64,000 nucleotides of DNA from Chitinophaga silvisoli (GCF_003412465.1 NZ_QTJV01000008.1:186001-250000); one strand, 5' to 3'. Shown: positions 26,501 through 35,774, counted from the stretch's first letter. Notes: generated by a model from the sequence alone, not told the origin. Program-made: numbers and translations.

Positions 26501-27002
26501 CGATGGTCGGGGTATTGCCAGGTACTTTCAGGAAATAGTTACCATCAGGACCGGAGATGGTGCCGATATTGCCGCTTTTGATACGAACGTTTACGCCGAC
26601 GAGGGCCTCTCCTTTTTCGTCTGAGATATGACCCCGGATGATAATATCCTCGGGCTTGCGGGTGACGATAAATGTATTCCCGCTTTGTGTGAAGATGTAG
26701 CCGGTATTGCCCAGGGCCGCCCGCATTACTTCCTGCGCAGTGGCATCATAGATCTTAATGCTGACGCGTATATTGGCATCTATATCATTAGGACTATAGT
26801 TGACGAGAAAACGGCTATTTTTCTGAATATATTGAAATACGTCTTTCAGTGGCTGGTTGCTCACCGTAAGGTCCAGCTTCTTTTCATTAGTTTGTGCATT
26901 GATGTAGGGCAGCCATGCTACAAAGAAGAATAATACCCATACCGAAAGTTTGGGGTAGGAAATCCCTAACGGGCATCCCCGCTTTTTTGTACATTTGTCC
27001 AT
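23532..27002 (-). CDS. SusC/RagA TonB-dependent transporter with N-terminal STN domain
   Basis: 1156 residues. After a signal sequence there is an STN domain (LDLTVSNQPLKDVFQYIQKN, about residues 44-110), a carboxypeptidase-regulatory-like domain (IIIRGHISDEKGEALVGVNV), the TonB plug (including LSGKVAGLNLVRSNAGPTGS and SVTILKGPGAAALYGQRGANG), and a 22-strand barrel ending in an aromatic-rich beta signal (STRTLGFNLVIGL). The STN domain normally contacts a FecR anti-sigma factor, which fits the FecR gene 59 bases upstream. It imports an unknown ligand delivered by the partner SusD. Confidence 0.96.
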   Translation of the reverse strand: MDKCTKKRGCPLGISYPKLSVWVLFFFVAWLPYINAQTNEKKLDLTVSNQPLKDVFQYIQKNSRFLVNYSPNDIDANIRVSIKIYDATAQEVMRAALGNTGYIFTQSGNTFIVTRKPEDIIIRGHISDEKGEALVGVNVRIKSGNIGTISGPDGNYFLKVPGNTPTIVFSFIGYLTRQITVNGTQKLDVQMAPDAKALNEFVVTTALGIQREEKGLGYATTVVKGEQLTNALSNNWTDALSGKVAGLNLVRSNAGPTGSNKIILRGENNLTGDNEALIVVDGVVINNGSGRRTGIDGETPYGTGSDNMPADYGTGLNDLNSEDIESVTILKGPGAAALYGQRGANGAVIITTKAGTPRKKGLGVTFNSNESIEQVNRWPELQYEYGQGLDGAAYYSYGASADGASTSGTSSAYGPKFDGQMFFQYDPVTQKAGTERTLWRPYTNQLQKFFQTGKTFTNSISVEGGTDKTTARFSFTNVNNDWIVPNTGYKRNTISMAVNSKISDKLTISSKVNYTNKWSDNLPGSGYGNQSLMYWYIFWQPNASIDWLRDYWVTGQEGRAIKYPFSSYPENPFAVANEFINKTNRNGITGNVQATYNFSKELSLLVRTSIDFAYDQRAQERPYDAGAKLPKGSYRTQNIFSMEASSDFMLKYNKRISEDVEFTATAGGSTLTNNYNKDETRADSLTFPGIFSFSNAAGPLVTMPFRSKYSINSFYGVVTGGFRDYLFLDLTARQDWTSTLATPYRTSNSGFFYPAANLSFVASDVLHMPKVINFAKLRFSASSVGSGGTTAYLTSYNYVSAGSLYNGGLSAPDLLTNPNLKPLRTITYELGANVQFYNNRLGIDVAVYRGNTKDQHLKRIVDRASGFTQVLINAGDVRNEGIEIALNATPISIKNGFRWSSNVVFSANRNRIMSLADSSVVLRTGPVGGGQIVAKVGGSMGDLYGRGYQRAPDGQIIYDATTGVALLTEDVKYLGNILPKAKIGWTNDFNYKGFNLHLLFDAQYGGVAHSLTHYKMAEQGKLKETLPGRYNGIIGNGVIATGDGKYRKNDVIATDIDEYYRSHYGVDNAEGSVFRTDFIKFREARIDYTFSKGLVKRLGFQRATVGVYGRDLFIWSPWPMFDPEFGTLYGSDILQGFEIGQFPSTRTLGFNLVIGL

Positions 27003-27061
27003 TCATTTAAAAATTTAGCTTGTACTGAATTTTGGCACCCTGTTAGCGCAGGGTGCTTTTT

Positions 27062-28009
27062 TTACCTGATAACTATTTGCTTGTCTGTGATTGTGTACTG
27101 GAAACTGCTCATCAATTTTAACTGTTGCATGATGTTTTCGATCGTATTGTTACGGAATGTGGCAGTGTACTTTCTTTTAAATAATGCGGTATCTTTCACA
27201 TCGAAGTGAACAGCGTATTTATGCTGTAATACCTTTAAGACCTGTTGAAGACCGGCATCCTGGAAGATCAGTTCTCCCCTGATCCAGGCCGTTGTAGTAG
27301 CTGTGTCAATTTCCTCTCTTGTGAATGTCCCATTTTCCTTGTCTGCGGTCAATCCCATACCGGCACTCAGCACGAGCCCTTTTAAGCCGATTTTACCGCT
27401 ATTTACGTTTACTGAAGCTGTTTGTTCATCTTTGTAGTCTCTTACGGTAAAAGAGGTTCCTAATACCTTTACGTTGAGTTGCGGGGAGCGAACGAAGAAC
27501 GGCCGCTTCGCATCTTTGGCAATTTCGAAATAAGCCTCCCCTTCTTCTACATATACAATCCGTGCGCTGTCATCGAATTCCTCCGGAAAATAAAGTGTAG
27601 ATCCGCCATTAATTGTCACCCGGCTGCCATCGGACAAAGTGATGGCACCATGTCTGCCATCCGCAATCCGCATGGTACGAAAGCGGCGTTCCGGCTTGCG
27701 GTCCAGGTTCATTTTCCTCAGTAAAAAGGTGCTGCCTAATAACAATACGAACACCGCCGCATACCTTGTCAACTTGATCAGCCTGATCCCCGGCTTCCTG
27801 TTCTTCCTGAATTGCTCCAGTGCAGCATCAATCTCCGCTTCGGGTAGTTGATGCTCCTTATTATTCACAAATTCATCCACAGGGAAAAGTTCCGACAACT
27901 CCTCTTCGGACAGGCGGTCTATTGCCTGCTGCAATTGTTGGGTGCCGGCAGCATCCAGTCTGCCTGCCTGATAATCTTCCAGTCTTTTCCTGATGTCGGG
28001 GATCTTCAT
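27062..28009 (-). CDS. FecR-family anti-sigma/transmembrane sensor
   Basis: About 315 residues from ATG 28009 (MKIPDIRKRLEDYQAG); a longer reading frame adds 11 unlikely residues. The N-terminal cytoplasmic part is followed by one membrane helix (YAAVFVLLLGSTFLLRK), then the periplasmic FecR domain (RTMRIADGRHGAITLSDGS and GEAYFEIAKDAKRPFFV). The DUF4974-type end (ELIFQDAGLQQVLKVLQHKY) is present. It lies between the ECF sigma gene and the STN-bearing SusC, the standard Bacteroidota arrangement in which a loaded transporter signals through FecR to release sigma. Confidence 0.95.
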   Translation of the reverse strand: MKIPDIRKRLEDYQAGRLDAAGTQQLQQAIDRLSEEELSELFPVDEFVNNKEHQLPEAEIDAALEQFRKNRKPGIRLIKLTRYAAVFVLLLGSTFLLRKMNLDRKPERRFRTMRIADGRHGAITLSDGSRVTINGGSTLYFPEEFDDSARIVYVEEGEAYFEIAKDAKRPFFVRSPQLNVKVLGTSFTVRDYKDEQTASVNVNSGKIGLKGLVLSAGMGLTADKENGTFTREEIDTATTTAWIRGELIFQDAGLQQVLKVLQHKYAVHFDVKDTALFKRKYTATFRNNTIENIMQQLKLMSSFQYTITDKQIVIR

Positions 28010-28193
28010 TCTAAGAACGTCGTTTTGTAATATAACGGCCAATTAAAATGGTCACCGACAGGAATGTAGGTTAAGGAATTGTTACCAGATAGGATAAGAC
28101 GAGGTTAAAAGGTGTGAGAGATCAGAATAGTTGCGGCAGGATTAAAAACCAGGTGAATAATTCCTTTGACAAATAGCTCTTAACTTCAATAAC

Positions 28194-28733
28194 TCACCAC
28201 ATAAATAAGATGGTAGCAAGGCGGGAACGGAGAGAACGAAGTACCCGGCCAATATAGCGTTCTACAGTTTTTTCAGAAACGCCCTCCCGGAGGGCAATTT
28301 CCTTGTAAGTGAGGCCGTATTCCCGGTTGAGGAGGTAATAACGACGCACGGTTTCTTCATGGTTATTGATCGTATGATTAACGATCTGTTGTTGTTCTTT
28401 GGCTTCTATCACCGACATGGCGGGGGAAAAATGCCCGGCATCCGGGAAACTGAGGGTGTAGGCATCATGTTGTTTGCGTTCACGCAGGGCGGCTTTCAGG
28501 TGATCAAGAAAACAATTGCGGGCGATGACGAGGATATAACGGGCAATTTCAGTTTCTTCGCCAGGAAGCAGGTGGAGCTTCTGCCAGGCTTTCAGGTAGG
28601 CTTCCTGGGCCAGGTCTTCGGCGAGTTCTTTATTATTGCTTATTTTTATCAGATACGCAACAGTGCCCGACCAGGTTTCTTTGAAGATCCTGTCGAATAT
28701 TGCAGCAGTATTTTCAGAATTGGAACGCATCAT
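28194..28733 (-). CDS. ECF sigma factor of the FecI type
   Basis: About 179 residues. Region 2 (NKELAEDLAQEAYLKAWQKLHLLP) and region 4 helix-turn-helix (LTYKEIALREGVSEKTVERYIGRVL) are clear. The start is placed at the ATG pair at 28730-28733; a GTG at 28748 is also possible. The gene is 184 bases upstream of FecR on the same strand and probably drives the FecR-SusC-SusD-DUF5689-phosphoesterase operon when the ligand is present. Confidence 0.92.
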   Translation of the reverse strand: MMRSNSENTAAIFDRIFKETWSGTVAYLIKISNNKELAEDLAQEAYLKAWQKLHLLPGEETEIARYILVIARNCFLDHLKAALRERKQHDAYTLSFPDAGHFSPAMSVIEAKEQQQIVNHTINNHEETVRRYYLLNREYGLTYKEIALREGVSEKTVERYIGRVLRSLRSRLATILFMW

Positions 28734-28839
28734 ATAAATTGACCGCACAAAATTACGCGGTCAGTTTAAAATGAGTGTTAAGTTTAGGTAAACAAAACCG
28801 GTGTGAATTTTGTAATGGTTTGCATAAATTTTTAATAAC

Positions 28840-29580
28840 ATGGCTGAGACAGGGCATATTTTAGGGATTGACGTAGGAGGATCGCATATTAAGTGTACGA
28901 TCCTGAATAAGGCAGGAGAATGGCAGATGGATTATAAACGGGTAAAGACACCTGAGGCACCTACACCAGATAAGGTACTGGCTACCATCCAGGACCTGGT
29001 AAAGGATATACCTGCGTATGATAAAGTATCCGTGGGATTTCCGGGCTATGTGAGGAATGGAATTGTGTATACAGCACCGAACCTGGGCAATCCGAACTGG
29101 AAGAATATTGACCTGGGACAGCGTATTGCGGATTTACTTGATAAGCCGGTAAGGCTGGTGAACGATGCGGATCAGCTGGGCCTGGGTGTGGTGAGTGGTA
29201 AGGGCTATGAGCTGGCGGTGACACTTGGTACAGGCTTTGGCACGGCTGTGCTGATTGACGGATATTTGCTGCCGCACCTGGAGCTGGCGCATCACCCGGT
29301 TACGAAGGAACATGATTATGATGAGTATATCGGGAACAAGGCGCTGGAGAAAGAGGGACTGGAAAAGTGGAATAAGCGGATGGAGCGGGTGATGGATATA
29401 CTGAAGGTGGTGTTCAATTATGACAGGTTGTATTTGGGAGGTGGAAATGCGGATAAGATTAGTTTTAAGCTGGATAAAAATGTGATCCTGTTTACGAATA
29501 AAGATGGAATCAAGGGGGGAGCAAGATTATGGGATATGGAGGATAAGTATCACATCAGTACGAATTTTCCTAAGAAATAA
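28840..29580 (+). CDS. ROK-family polyphosphate-glucokinase-like kinase
   Basis: The 246-residue protein has the sugar-kinase/actin fold with a first phosphate motif GIDVGGSHIKCTI, the catalytic Asp in VNDADQLGLG, the second phosphate motif TLGTGFGTAVLIDG and the adenosine motif LYLGGGNADKI. The length and the GFPGYVRNGIVYTAPNLGNPNW segment match polyphosphate glucokinases, which phosphorylate glucose with polyphosphate or ATP. It is a single gene, divergent from the sigma factor, followed by a strong terminator. Confidence 0.88.
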   Translation: MAETGHILGIDVGGSHIKCTILNKAGEWQMDYKRVKTPEAPTPDKVLATIQDLVKDIPAYDKVSVGFPGYVRNGIVYTAPNLGNPNWKNIDLGQRIADLLDKPVRLVNDADQLGLGVVSGKGYELAVTLGTGFGTAVLIDGYLLPHLELAHHPVTKEHDYDEYIGNKALEKEGLEKWNKRMERVMDILKVVFNYDRLYLGGGNADKISFKLDKNVILFTNKDGIKGGARLWDMEDKYHISTNFPKK

Positions 29581-29616
29581 AATAAGGAGATTGCGACGCA
29601 ATCTCCTTATTTTTTG
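29580..29616 (+). terminator. Rho-independent terminator after the ROK kinase
   Basis: A stem of about 13 bp, AATAAGGAGATTG with the complement CAATCTCCTTATT, encloses a four-base loop and is followed by six T. It begins at the stop codon. Confidence 0.92.
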
Positions 29617-29698
29617 TGGATACAGCTACCTTACAAAATAATGTTAAAATGCCACTGACCCCTCATTACACATAAAAAATATCTCTATATTGATTCCT

Positions 29699-30325
29699 AT
29701 GCTTCAACTCACCCAACTTCGTAAAGTTTACCAGGGGAAGGTCGTATTGGATATTCCCTCTCTCCTGCTGGACCCGGGCATCTTTTGGATCCAGGGAGCC
29801 AACGGTTCAGGTAAATCCACGCTCTTAAAAATCATAGCCGGTATGGTGCCTTTCGAAGGGGATATCACCTTCAAAGGCAGCAGCCTGAGACATTCACCCC
29901 TCATTTACAGGCAACATATTGGCTGGGCCGCCGCAGAACCCCTCTACCCGCCGTTTATGACCGGTATGGATCTCATCACCCTATACCAGCGCATCAGGAA
30001 GGTACCACAAAAAGAAATCGACCAGCTGATAGAACGATTTAATGTTGGCAACTTTATCAAAGGACAGGCTTCTGCCTACTCTGCCGGGATGACGAAAAGA
30101 CTGTCCCTGCTATTGGCTTTTATGGGCGATCCTGCACTCATCATATTAGATGAACCACTGACCACGCTGGACACGAATTCATTTACCCTGATCTCCGACC
30201 TGATCCTGGAAGCCTGGCAGAAAAAAGGCACTTCCTTCCTCATGAGCTCTCACCAGGAACTAGATACCAACTTACTAAATGCACAGCGGGTATTGACTGT
30301 TATTAACCAAAGCATCGTACTCTAA
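29699..30325 (+). CDS. ABC transporter ATP-binding protein
   Basis: About 208 residues, with Walker A GANGSGKST, Q-loop region, an unusual signature YSAGMTKRLSL instead of LSGGQ, Walker B LIILDEPL and an H-loop SSHQELD. The ATG at 29699 is preferred over an in-frame TTG nine bases earlier. The short length and signature resemble export-type half-transporter ATPases of the CcmA/NatA kind. The permease-like membrane protein starts immediately after its stop, so they form one transporter. The substrate is unknown. Confidence 0.9.
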   Translation: MLQLTQLRKVYQGKVVLDIPSLLLDPGIFWIQGANGSGKSTLLKIIAGMVPFEGDITFKGSSLRHSPLIYRQHIGWAAAEPLYPPFMTGMDLITLYQRIRKVPQKEIDQLIERFNVGNFIKGQASAYSAGMTKRLSLLLAFMGDPALIILDEPLTTLDTNSFTLISDLILEAWQKKGTSFLMSSHQELDTNLLNAQRVLTVINQSIVL

Positions 30326-31423
30326 ATGACAAGATATTTACTCCGTTCATTGGTTTCACCATTCTTCAGGGAGAATGGCGGTCTGATAATTTTCATTTAC
30401 ACCATGACGGTGTTTATTGTCAACTCCCAGTCCGGCGCAGGTGTGTATGAGTATCATCTATTCCTCGTACTGGGTACATTCAGGCATGCAGGTATGATGG
30501 CCACTGTATTCCTCCTCTGGCTGCTGTATACCCGGAAATTCACCGCCTTTGTCGTCAATGAAATTTATAAACCTGAGAATGCGTTCCTGAATGTATTCAA
30601 CTACCTGAGCAGGAAAAGGAAAACAGGCATACTATTCATCGCTACCTTTTTATTGATGATCCCTGTATGGGCCTATGTTGTATTTATGGTTATCACAGGT
30701 GTGCAATATGGATACATTGGCGGCGTGCTGCTCATCATCGGGTATTTATTATTGCTGTGCTTTTTATCTGCCCTATGGCTGGAGCAAAGACTGCGATACA
30801 TTGCTGATGGGAAAACACCGGTAATCCGGTCCATAAAATTCACTTCATTTACCGGTACACTGCTACGTTATGTGGCCACCAAACAACTGGTTACTTGGGC
30901 AGGTTTGAAGATCTTTACCTGTGGGTTATTGTTCCTTATCGCTGTCAATAATCCCATGCGCTATTATGATGGGCAAACCATTTTTATTGTAGTCAGTCTG
31001 GGCATCTTAGGTAATGGCGTACTGGTATACAGGTGCAGGGAGTTCGAAGATGTATACCTGAATTTTTACAGGACCATGCCTGTGGGCCTCAATACCCGTT
31101 TGCTGGAATATGCTTTACTGGATTTAATTTTAATCATTCCTGAAATTATCCTCCTGGTATTGTTTGTGCCGAAGCATATGCCCCTTTATGATGCGGTCAC
31201 TTTTAGTTTGTGCGGTTACGGTAGTATGCTGCTCATGACCAGCCTTACATTCTACAGGCATTTCACGAAATCACAGTTCTATAAATTGTTGTCCATCGTA
31301 CTTTGTATACAGTACATCTTTTTAATGACGGTAGGTTTGCCTGCTTTATACATTGCACTAACATTATTGGCCATCATTATATTCCGGTGGAGATATTATA
31401 AATACGAAACGCTTCTGCCATAA
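30326..31423 (+). CDS. ABC-transporter permease-like polytopic membrane protein
   Basis: 365 residues with roughly 9 to 10 predicted hydrophobic helices and short loops. No recognised permease family motif was seen. It begins directly at the base following the stop of the ATP-binding protein, which is the basis for calling it the permease partner. The last codons form the first arm of a hairpin around the stop codon. Confidence 0.72.
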   Translation: MTRYLLRSLVSPFFRENGGLIIFIYTMTVFIVNSQSGAGVYEYHLFLVLGTFRHAGMMATVFLLWLLYTRKFTAFVVNEIYKPENAFLNVFNYLSRKRKTGILFIATFLLMIPVWAYVVFMVITGVQYGYIGGVLLIIGYLLLLCFLSALWLEQRLRYIADGKTPVIRSIKFTSFTGTLLRYVATKQLVTWAGLKIFTCGLLFLIAVNNPMRYYDGQTIFIVVSLGILGNGVLVYRCREFEDVYLNFYRTMPVGLNTRLLEYALLDLILIIPEIILLVLFVPKHMPLYDAVTFSLCGYGSMLLMTSLTFYRHFTKSQFYKLLSIVLCIQYIFLMTVGLPALYIALTLLAIIIFRWRYYKYETLLP

Positions 31424-31437
31424 ACGGCAGAAGCGTT
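31408..31437. terminator. Hairpin around the permease stop codon, between convergent genes
   Basis: Perfect 12-bp stem AACGCTTCTGCC (31408-31419) with GGCAGAAGCGTT (31426-31437). No T run follows, so it may stabilise transcript ends rather than terminate strongly. Confidence 0.65.
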
Positions 31438-31446
31438 CCTGGAATA

Positions 31447-32754
31447 TTACTGATTACTTTCGCTTTGTGGTAATGGGAAATGACTCCATACATCATCATC
31501 CGCCCTGTCTTTAGGCAGTGTATTCAATAAACCGTAACGACGCATATCTATCCAGCGATGTCCTTCCATGAACAGTGAATAACGCCTGTTGTACAATAAC
31601 TCATTCATCAACGCGGCATTGGTAACAGCGCCTGCATAAGCCGGCAGGTTGTGTGCTGTACGGATACGGTTCAGGGCCACGATCGCATTCGGGAAGTTGC
31701 CATTTTGAATATTTGCTTCTGCATAGATCAATACCAGCTCTTCGTTACGAATGATGCTTACCGGTGCATTCAGCGATGTCCAGATGATCACGTCCCTGTT
31801 GCCCGTCAGGCCATTCTGACTGGCCGATGAATTACGTACCTGTGTTTTATTGATCCGGTCATCGCCGGGAACAATATCGCTGGCATAGGCAGGATGCGCG
31901 ATCCTCACTTCGCCATTACTGTTTGGTGCGATATAAGACAGGTTCACCATATCGCCCCCGCTGGTAGAAAAATAATGCCATACCCCGGTACTGAGGTCAC
32001 CATTCAGGTCAAAGAAAGATTCATTCAAAGCTGTCAGCGCTTCCGCCCAATGCTTACGATATACATGCACTCTTGCCGCCAATGCCCTGTTGAATTTCAG
32101 CAGACCTGCCGCATCTTTAAATCCTGCAAATCCATCTGATAAGGGGAAGATAATTTCTGCACCTGTCAGGTCCGCCTTTCCTTCATCCAGGAATTTTAAT
32201 ACTGAATCCAGTACAATACCCGGATCAGTGACCACGGGCCCTTGTACCACACCATTTGCTACAGGAATACGGGCACCGCTGGAATCGGTCAGGTTGATAT
32301 TGAGCAATAACTGGTAACCTATCAGGGTCTTTGCATAACCGGAGAAACCTTTTTTCTGTGCATCGGAGGCAACGGTCTCACTGGTATGACTAATGGCTTC
32401 CAGCAGGATAAAGCATTGCCGGATCACCTGGTAGCGGGAGACCCAGGGATTAGTGAGATAAAATGTATTGTTGTCAAGCACCTTGGTGCCACCTCCCAGC
32501 AGATCTGTAGTAAAGCGTGGTTCTGAACTGGAGAAACGGTAGATTTCACGGCCTATAATGCCTTCTGCATCCAGGTAGGTAGTGAGACTATTGCGCATGC
32601 CTGATTCTGCACCAGTAGCCAGGTTGAACAAGTCACTACGTGTCGGATTGCCTGTAATACCAGTTACCACCGGTGTATTCAAACTGTTGATCTCCCCTTT
32701 CTGACAGGCACTGAGCAATACCAGGGCACAAAGGGCTGCTATAATGTGTTTCAT
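31447..32754 (-). CDS. SusD/RagB-family lipoprotein (second pair)
   Basis: 435 residues, lipoprotein leader MKHIIAALCALVLLSAC. SusD features are the N-terminal helical part (SDLFNLATGAESGMRNS), FNRALAARVHVYRKHWAEALTAL, LVLIYAEANIQNGNFPNAIVALNRIR and the closing MEGHRWIDMRRYG. It starts 23 bases behind the partner SusC and ends the operon. No enzyme, sigma factor or FecR accompanies the pair, so the ligand cannot be guessed. Confidence 0.94.
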   Translation of the reverse strand: MKHIIAALCALVLLSACQKGEINSLNTPVVTGITGNPTRSDLFNLATGAESGMRNSLTTYLDAEGIIGREIYRFSSSEPRFTTDLLGGGTKVLDNNTFYLTNPWVSRYQVIRQCFILLEAISHTSETVASDAQKKGFSGYAKTLIGYQLLLNINLTDSSGARIPVANGVVQGPVVTDPGIVLDSVLKFLDEGKADLTGAEIIFPLSDGFAGFKDAAGLLKFNRALAARVHVYRKHWAEALTALNESFFDLNGDLSTGVWHYFSTSGGDMVNLSYIAPNSNGEVRIAHPAYASDIVPGDDRINKTQVRNSSASQNGLTGNRDVIIWTSLNAPVSIIRNEELVLIYAEANIQNGNFPNAIVALNRIRTAHNLPAYAGAVTNAALMNELLYNRRYSLFMEGHRWIDMRRYGLLNTLPKDRADDDVWSHFPLPQSESNQ

Positions 32755-32777
32755 GTGTCAATGTTTTTATTAAAGGA

Positions 32778-35774
32778 TCAGAAATCTACGCCAATATGAA
32801 AACTGGCTCTCTTTGATGCAGGGAAAGGCATTACGTCCACACCGGTAGACAAACCATTGCTGCCGCGGCTGGAAGAGGTGCTGATGGTATTACTACCGAA
32901 GTTGGATACTTCCGGATCATAACCTACATAATGCGTCCATGTAAAGAAGTTATTTGCTGATACACCCAGGCGCACGCCGGAAATGGCTTTGGTATTTTTC
33001 AAGGGAATATTGTAATACAGGCCTATTTCCCTGACACGCACATAACTTGCATCCTGTACATAAATGCTGGCATCGCCGGCACCTAAGCGGTAGACACCTG
33101 CCTTCTGCCCGTTGATGATATCATCGTAGTCAAATGAAGTAGCACCGGCATCGGTGAGCAACTGGGTCAGGTTGATATTATCACCTCCTTTCTTCCAATG
33201 CACGAGGAAACGCAGTGACCAGTTCTTATACAGCGTCACTTCATTGAAGAAGCTCATCTGGAATTTAGGTTCTGAATTTCCGATTAGTCTCAGGTCACTC
33301 CCTACGGTACCTTTGATCTGTGTGGCAGGCTGCCCTTCTTCGAGGTAGAATGTACCGAGTGAGTTACCAAATGCACCGATGGCATAAGGGGGTATCACCA
33401 GCCTTGTCACCTTGCTGCGGTTGAACCACCAGTTGATAGCAGCTGTCCATTTAATATTCGCTTTATTGATTGGTACCAGGTTCAGTCCTAATTCCACGCC
33501 CTGGTTTTTCAGGTCACCACTGTTTTTCCATTCTGCGGCATAACCGGAAGATCCTGGCAGGGAATGGCGGAGCAGTACATCCTGGATTCTTTTATTGTAA
33601 TAAGTTGCCTCCAGGCTGATACGGCCATTGAGCACACTGATGTCCAGACCTGTTTCAAACTCCTCCTGTGTTTCAGGTTTGATATCGGGATTCCCCTGCA
33701 GGTTATCGACGAGTACCCCGGGGAGACCGCCGATATTGCTGCCCAGCATGCCGGTGAATTTACTGCTGTAGGGCGGTACATTACCTGATTGTCCATAGGC
33801 AGCCCTGATCTTCAGGTTGTCGATGTTGTCAAATGACCAGCCTTTTAGTTTGGCGAAGTTGAAAGAGAAAGCGCCTTTGGGATATACATAATACTTCTTG
33901 TAATCACCATTATTAGTAGAGCGGTCAAAACGCACACCGCCGCTCAGGGTCAGGGCATCTATGAGAGACAGGTCTTCCTGGATGAAGATCCCGTTGTCCC
34001 TGAATTTGGAGCGGAACTGGCGGGTGGTGGTATTGGCACTGGCATCGACATTACTTTGGCCTGCAACGATGTTGGTCGCCACGGTGACGATGTTGTCAAA
34101 GTAACCGGTTTCCAGGGTGGCTCCTACGGTACTGGTCAGGCTCACTGCCGGAGAGGGTGTAAAGGTATTGGCGAGGAATCCGCCCAGGTTTGTATTGGTA
34201 TTATTGGTATTGCCCTGGATGCTATGGCCTTTGTTTGAGTTTTCTTCAAACTGCAGGTCACGTGGAAAGAGGGCCATGGTTTTATAGTTAAAGAAATCTA
34301 TTCCGCCCCGGCCGATGAAACGGGTATGGGATCGCTCGCTTTGCTGCAGGTGCACTTCCAGGTTTCCACCACCTACAAAACGGTTCGTGGTTTCATTATT
34401 GGTCATTTTGTCACGGGTCTCCAGTGGATTGGAGGCCGCGAAAGGATTGCGGGGATATTCTCCTAATGCATTGGGATGCAGGTCAACGAAACTGGGTGTA
34501 GACGACAGCGCAACGCCGTAGCTTACGCCATTGTTATCGTTGTTGGTCAGGCCCCTGACGGATGAAGAATAAATATAGTTGGTCGTGACCCCAAATGATA
34601 CCCGGTCACTGAGTTTATGGTCTATATTGAGGCGAACGGAGTTGTTGAAGTACCCGGTACCTTTGACGATTCCATCTTCCTGGCGGCGGTTGCCGGAGAG
34701 GTAGAAGGTGGTTTTGTCGCCACCACCGCTAATAGCCAGGTTTGTGTTCAGCACCTGCCCTGTCTGGCCAAACAATTCCTTTTCGTAGTCGAAGATCTTA
34801 CCGGCATTTTGAGCTTCGGTAAACTGTGTTTTATAGGCCTCTCTTTTGGCTATAACTGCCGGATCAGTATTATCCGCACTCCCTGCAAGATCGGCTGCCG
34901 TTTCGGCTGTAAATGACCTTACGCCCATGAGGTGGCGTACCTTCACGAAGCCCAGTTCCTGGTTCAGGCTCACCTTTGTCTTGCCCGATTTCCCTTTTTT
35001 GGTGGTAATGATTACTACACCTGCGGCGGCTTTGGCACCGTACATGGCGGCGGCGGAAGCTCCTTTCAGGATTTCGATATTTTCGATATCAGTTGGATTC
35101 AGATCGGCGATACGGCTGGAAGGGTTGTCCTGGTTATTGGGGTTGCCGGCAGTAGCAGCGCCGGTTACATCATTGAGGCCTGCGGGGATACTGCTGTTAT
35201 TGAAGAAGATCCCGTCTACCACATACAAAGGCTGCGAGTTGCCAAATACGGAAGTGATGCCTCTGAGTTTGACGGTGAAACCACCACCGGGGGCACCGGA
35301 ATTAGCGGAGACCAGGGCACCCGGGACCTTGCCGCTAAGGGCTGCGTCGAAGGTTTGTGCCGGGGCGACCCCACTGAGTTGATTGGCGGAGATGGTGGCA
35401 ACGGCATTGGCCAGGTTGCTCCTTTTGATACTGGTAGCCGCACCGGTCACGACGACTTCATCGAGATGTGCCAGGTCTTCTTCCAGCGTAAGATTAAACA
35501 CAGCCTGATTGGCCGTGAGCCGGATTGATTGGGTTTTGTACCCTGTAGAGCTGATTACTAACGTGGTGGTGCCGGGGGGAACGGCGATGGAATATTTACC
35601 GTTTGCATCGGACATGGTACCCCTGCTGGTGTTGGGGACCCGGATGGTAACTCCGGGTACTACCTGACCCGTTTTTGCATCTCTGATTTGTCCGGTCACA
35701 TTTTGCTGCGCGAATAATGCATAAGTACTGAATAGGCAAAACAGTAGCAGCAAGCTAAATTTTTGCAAATGCAT
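32778..35774 (-). CDS. SusC/RagA TonB-dependent transporter (second pair, no STN)
   Basis: 998 residues with signal peptide, a carboxypeptidase-regulatory domain (QQNVTGQIRDAKTGQVVPGV), the TonB plug (LSGKVPGALVSANSGAPGGG, IEILKGASAAAMYGAKAAAG) and a beta barrel. It lacks an STN domain, unlike the transporter at 23532, consistent with the absence of FecR and ECF sigma genes nearby. The first gene of a two-gene operon with SusD. Confidence 0.95.
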   Translation of the reverse strand: MHLQKFSLLLLFCLFSTYALFAQQNVTGQIRDAKTGQVVPGVTIRVPNTSRGTMSDANGKYSIAVPPGTTTLVISSTGYKTQSIRLTANQAVFNLTLEEDLAHLDEVVVTGAATSIKRSNLANAVATISANQLSGVAPAQTFDAALSGKVPGALVSANSGAPGGGFTVKLRGITSVFGNSQPLYVVDGIFFNNSSIPAGLNDVTGAATAGNPNNQDNPSSRIADLNPTDIENIEILKGASAAAMYGAKAAAGVVIITTKKGKSGKTKVSLNQELGFVKVRHLMGVRSFTAETAADLAGSADNTDPAVIAKREAYKTQFTEAQNAGKIFDYEKELFGQTGQVLNTNLAISGGGDKTTFYLSGNRRQEDGIVKGTGYFNNSVRLNIDHKLSDRVSFGVTTNYIYSSSVRGLTNNDNNGVSYGVALSSTPSFVDLHPNALGEYPRNPFAASNPLETRDKMTNNETTNRFVGGGNLEVHLQQSERSHTRFIGRGGIDFFNYKTMALFPRDLQFEENSNKGHSIQGNTNNTNTNLGGFLANTFTPSPAVSLTSTVGATLETGYFDNIVTVATNIVAGQSNVDASANTTTRQFRSKFRDNGIFIQEDLSLIDALTLSGGVRFDRSTNNGDYKKYYVYPKGAFSFNFAKLKGWSFDNIDNLKIRAAYGQSGNVPPYSSKFTGMLGSNIGGLPGVLVDNLQGNPDIKPETQEEFETGLDISVLNGRISLEATYYNKRIQDVLLRHSLPGSSGYAAEWKNSGDLKNQGVELGLNLVPINKANIKWTAAINWWFNRSKVTRLVIPPYAIGAFGNSLGTFYLEEGQPATQIKGTVGSDLRLIGNSEPKFQMSFFNEVTLYKNWSLRFLVHWKKGGDNINLTQLLTDAGATSFDYDDIINGQKAGVYRLGAGDASIYVQDASYVRVREIGLYYNIPLKNTKAISGVRLGVSANNFFTWTHYVGYDPEVSNFGSNTISTSSSRGSNGLSTGVDVMPFPASKRASFHIGVDF

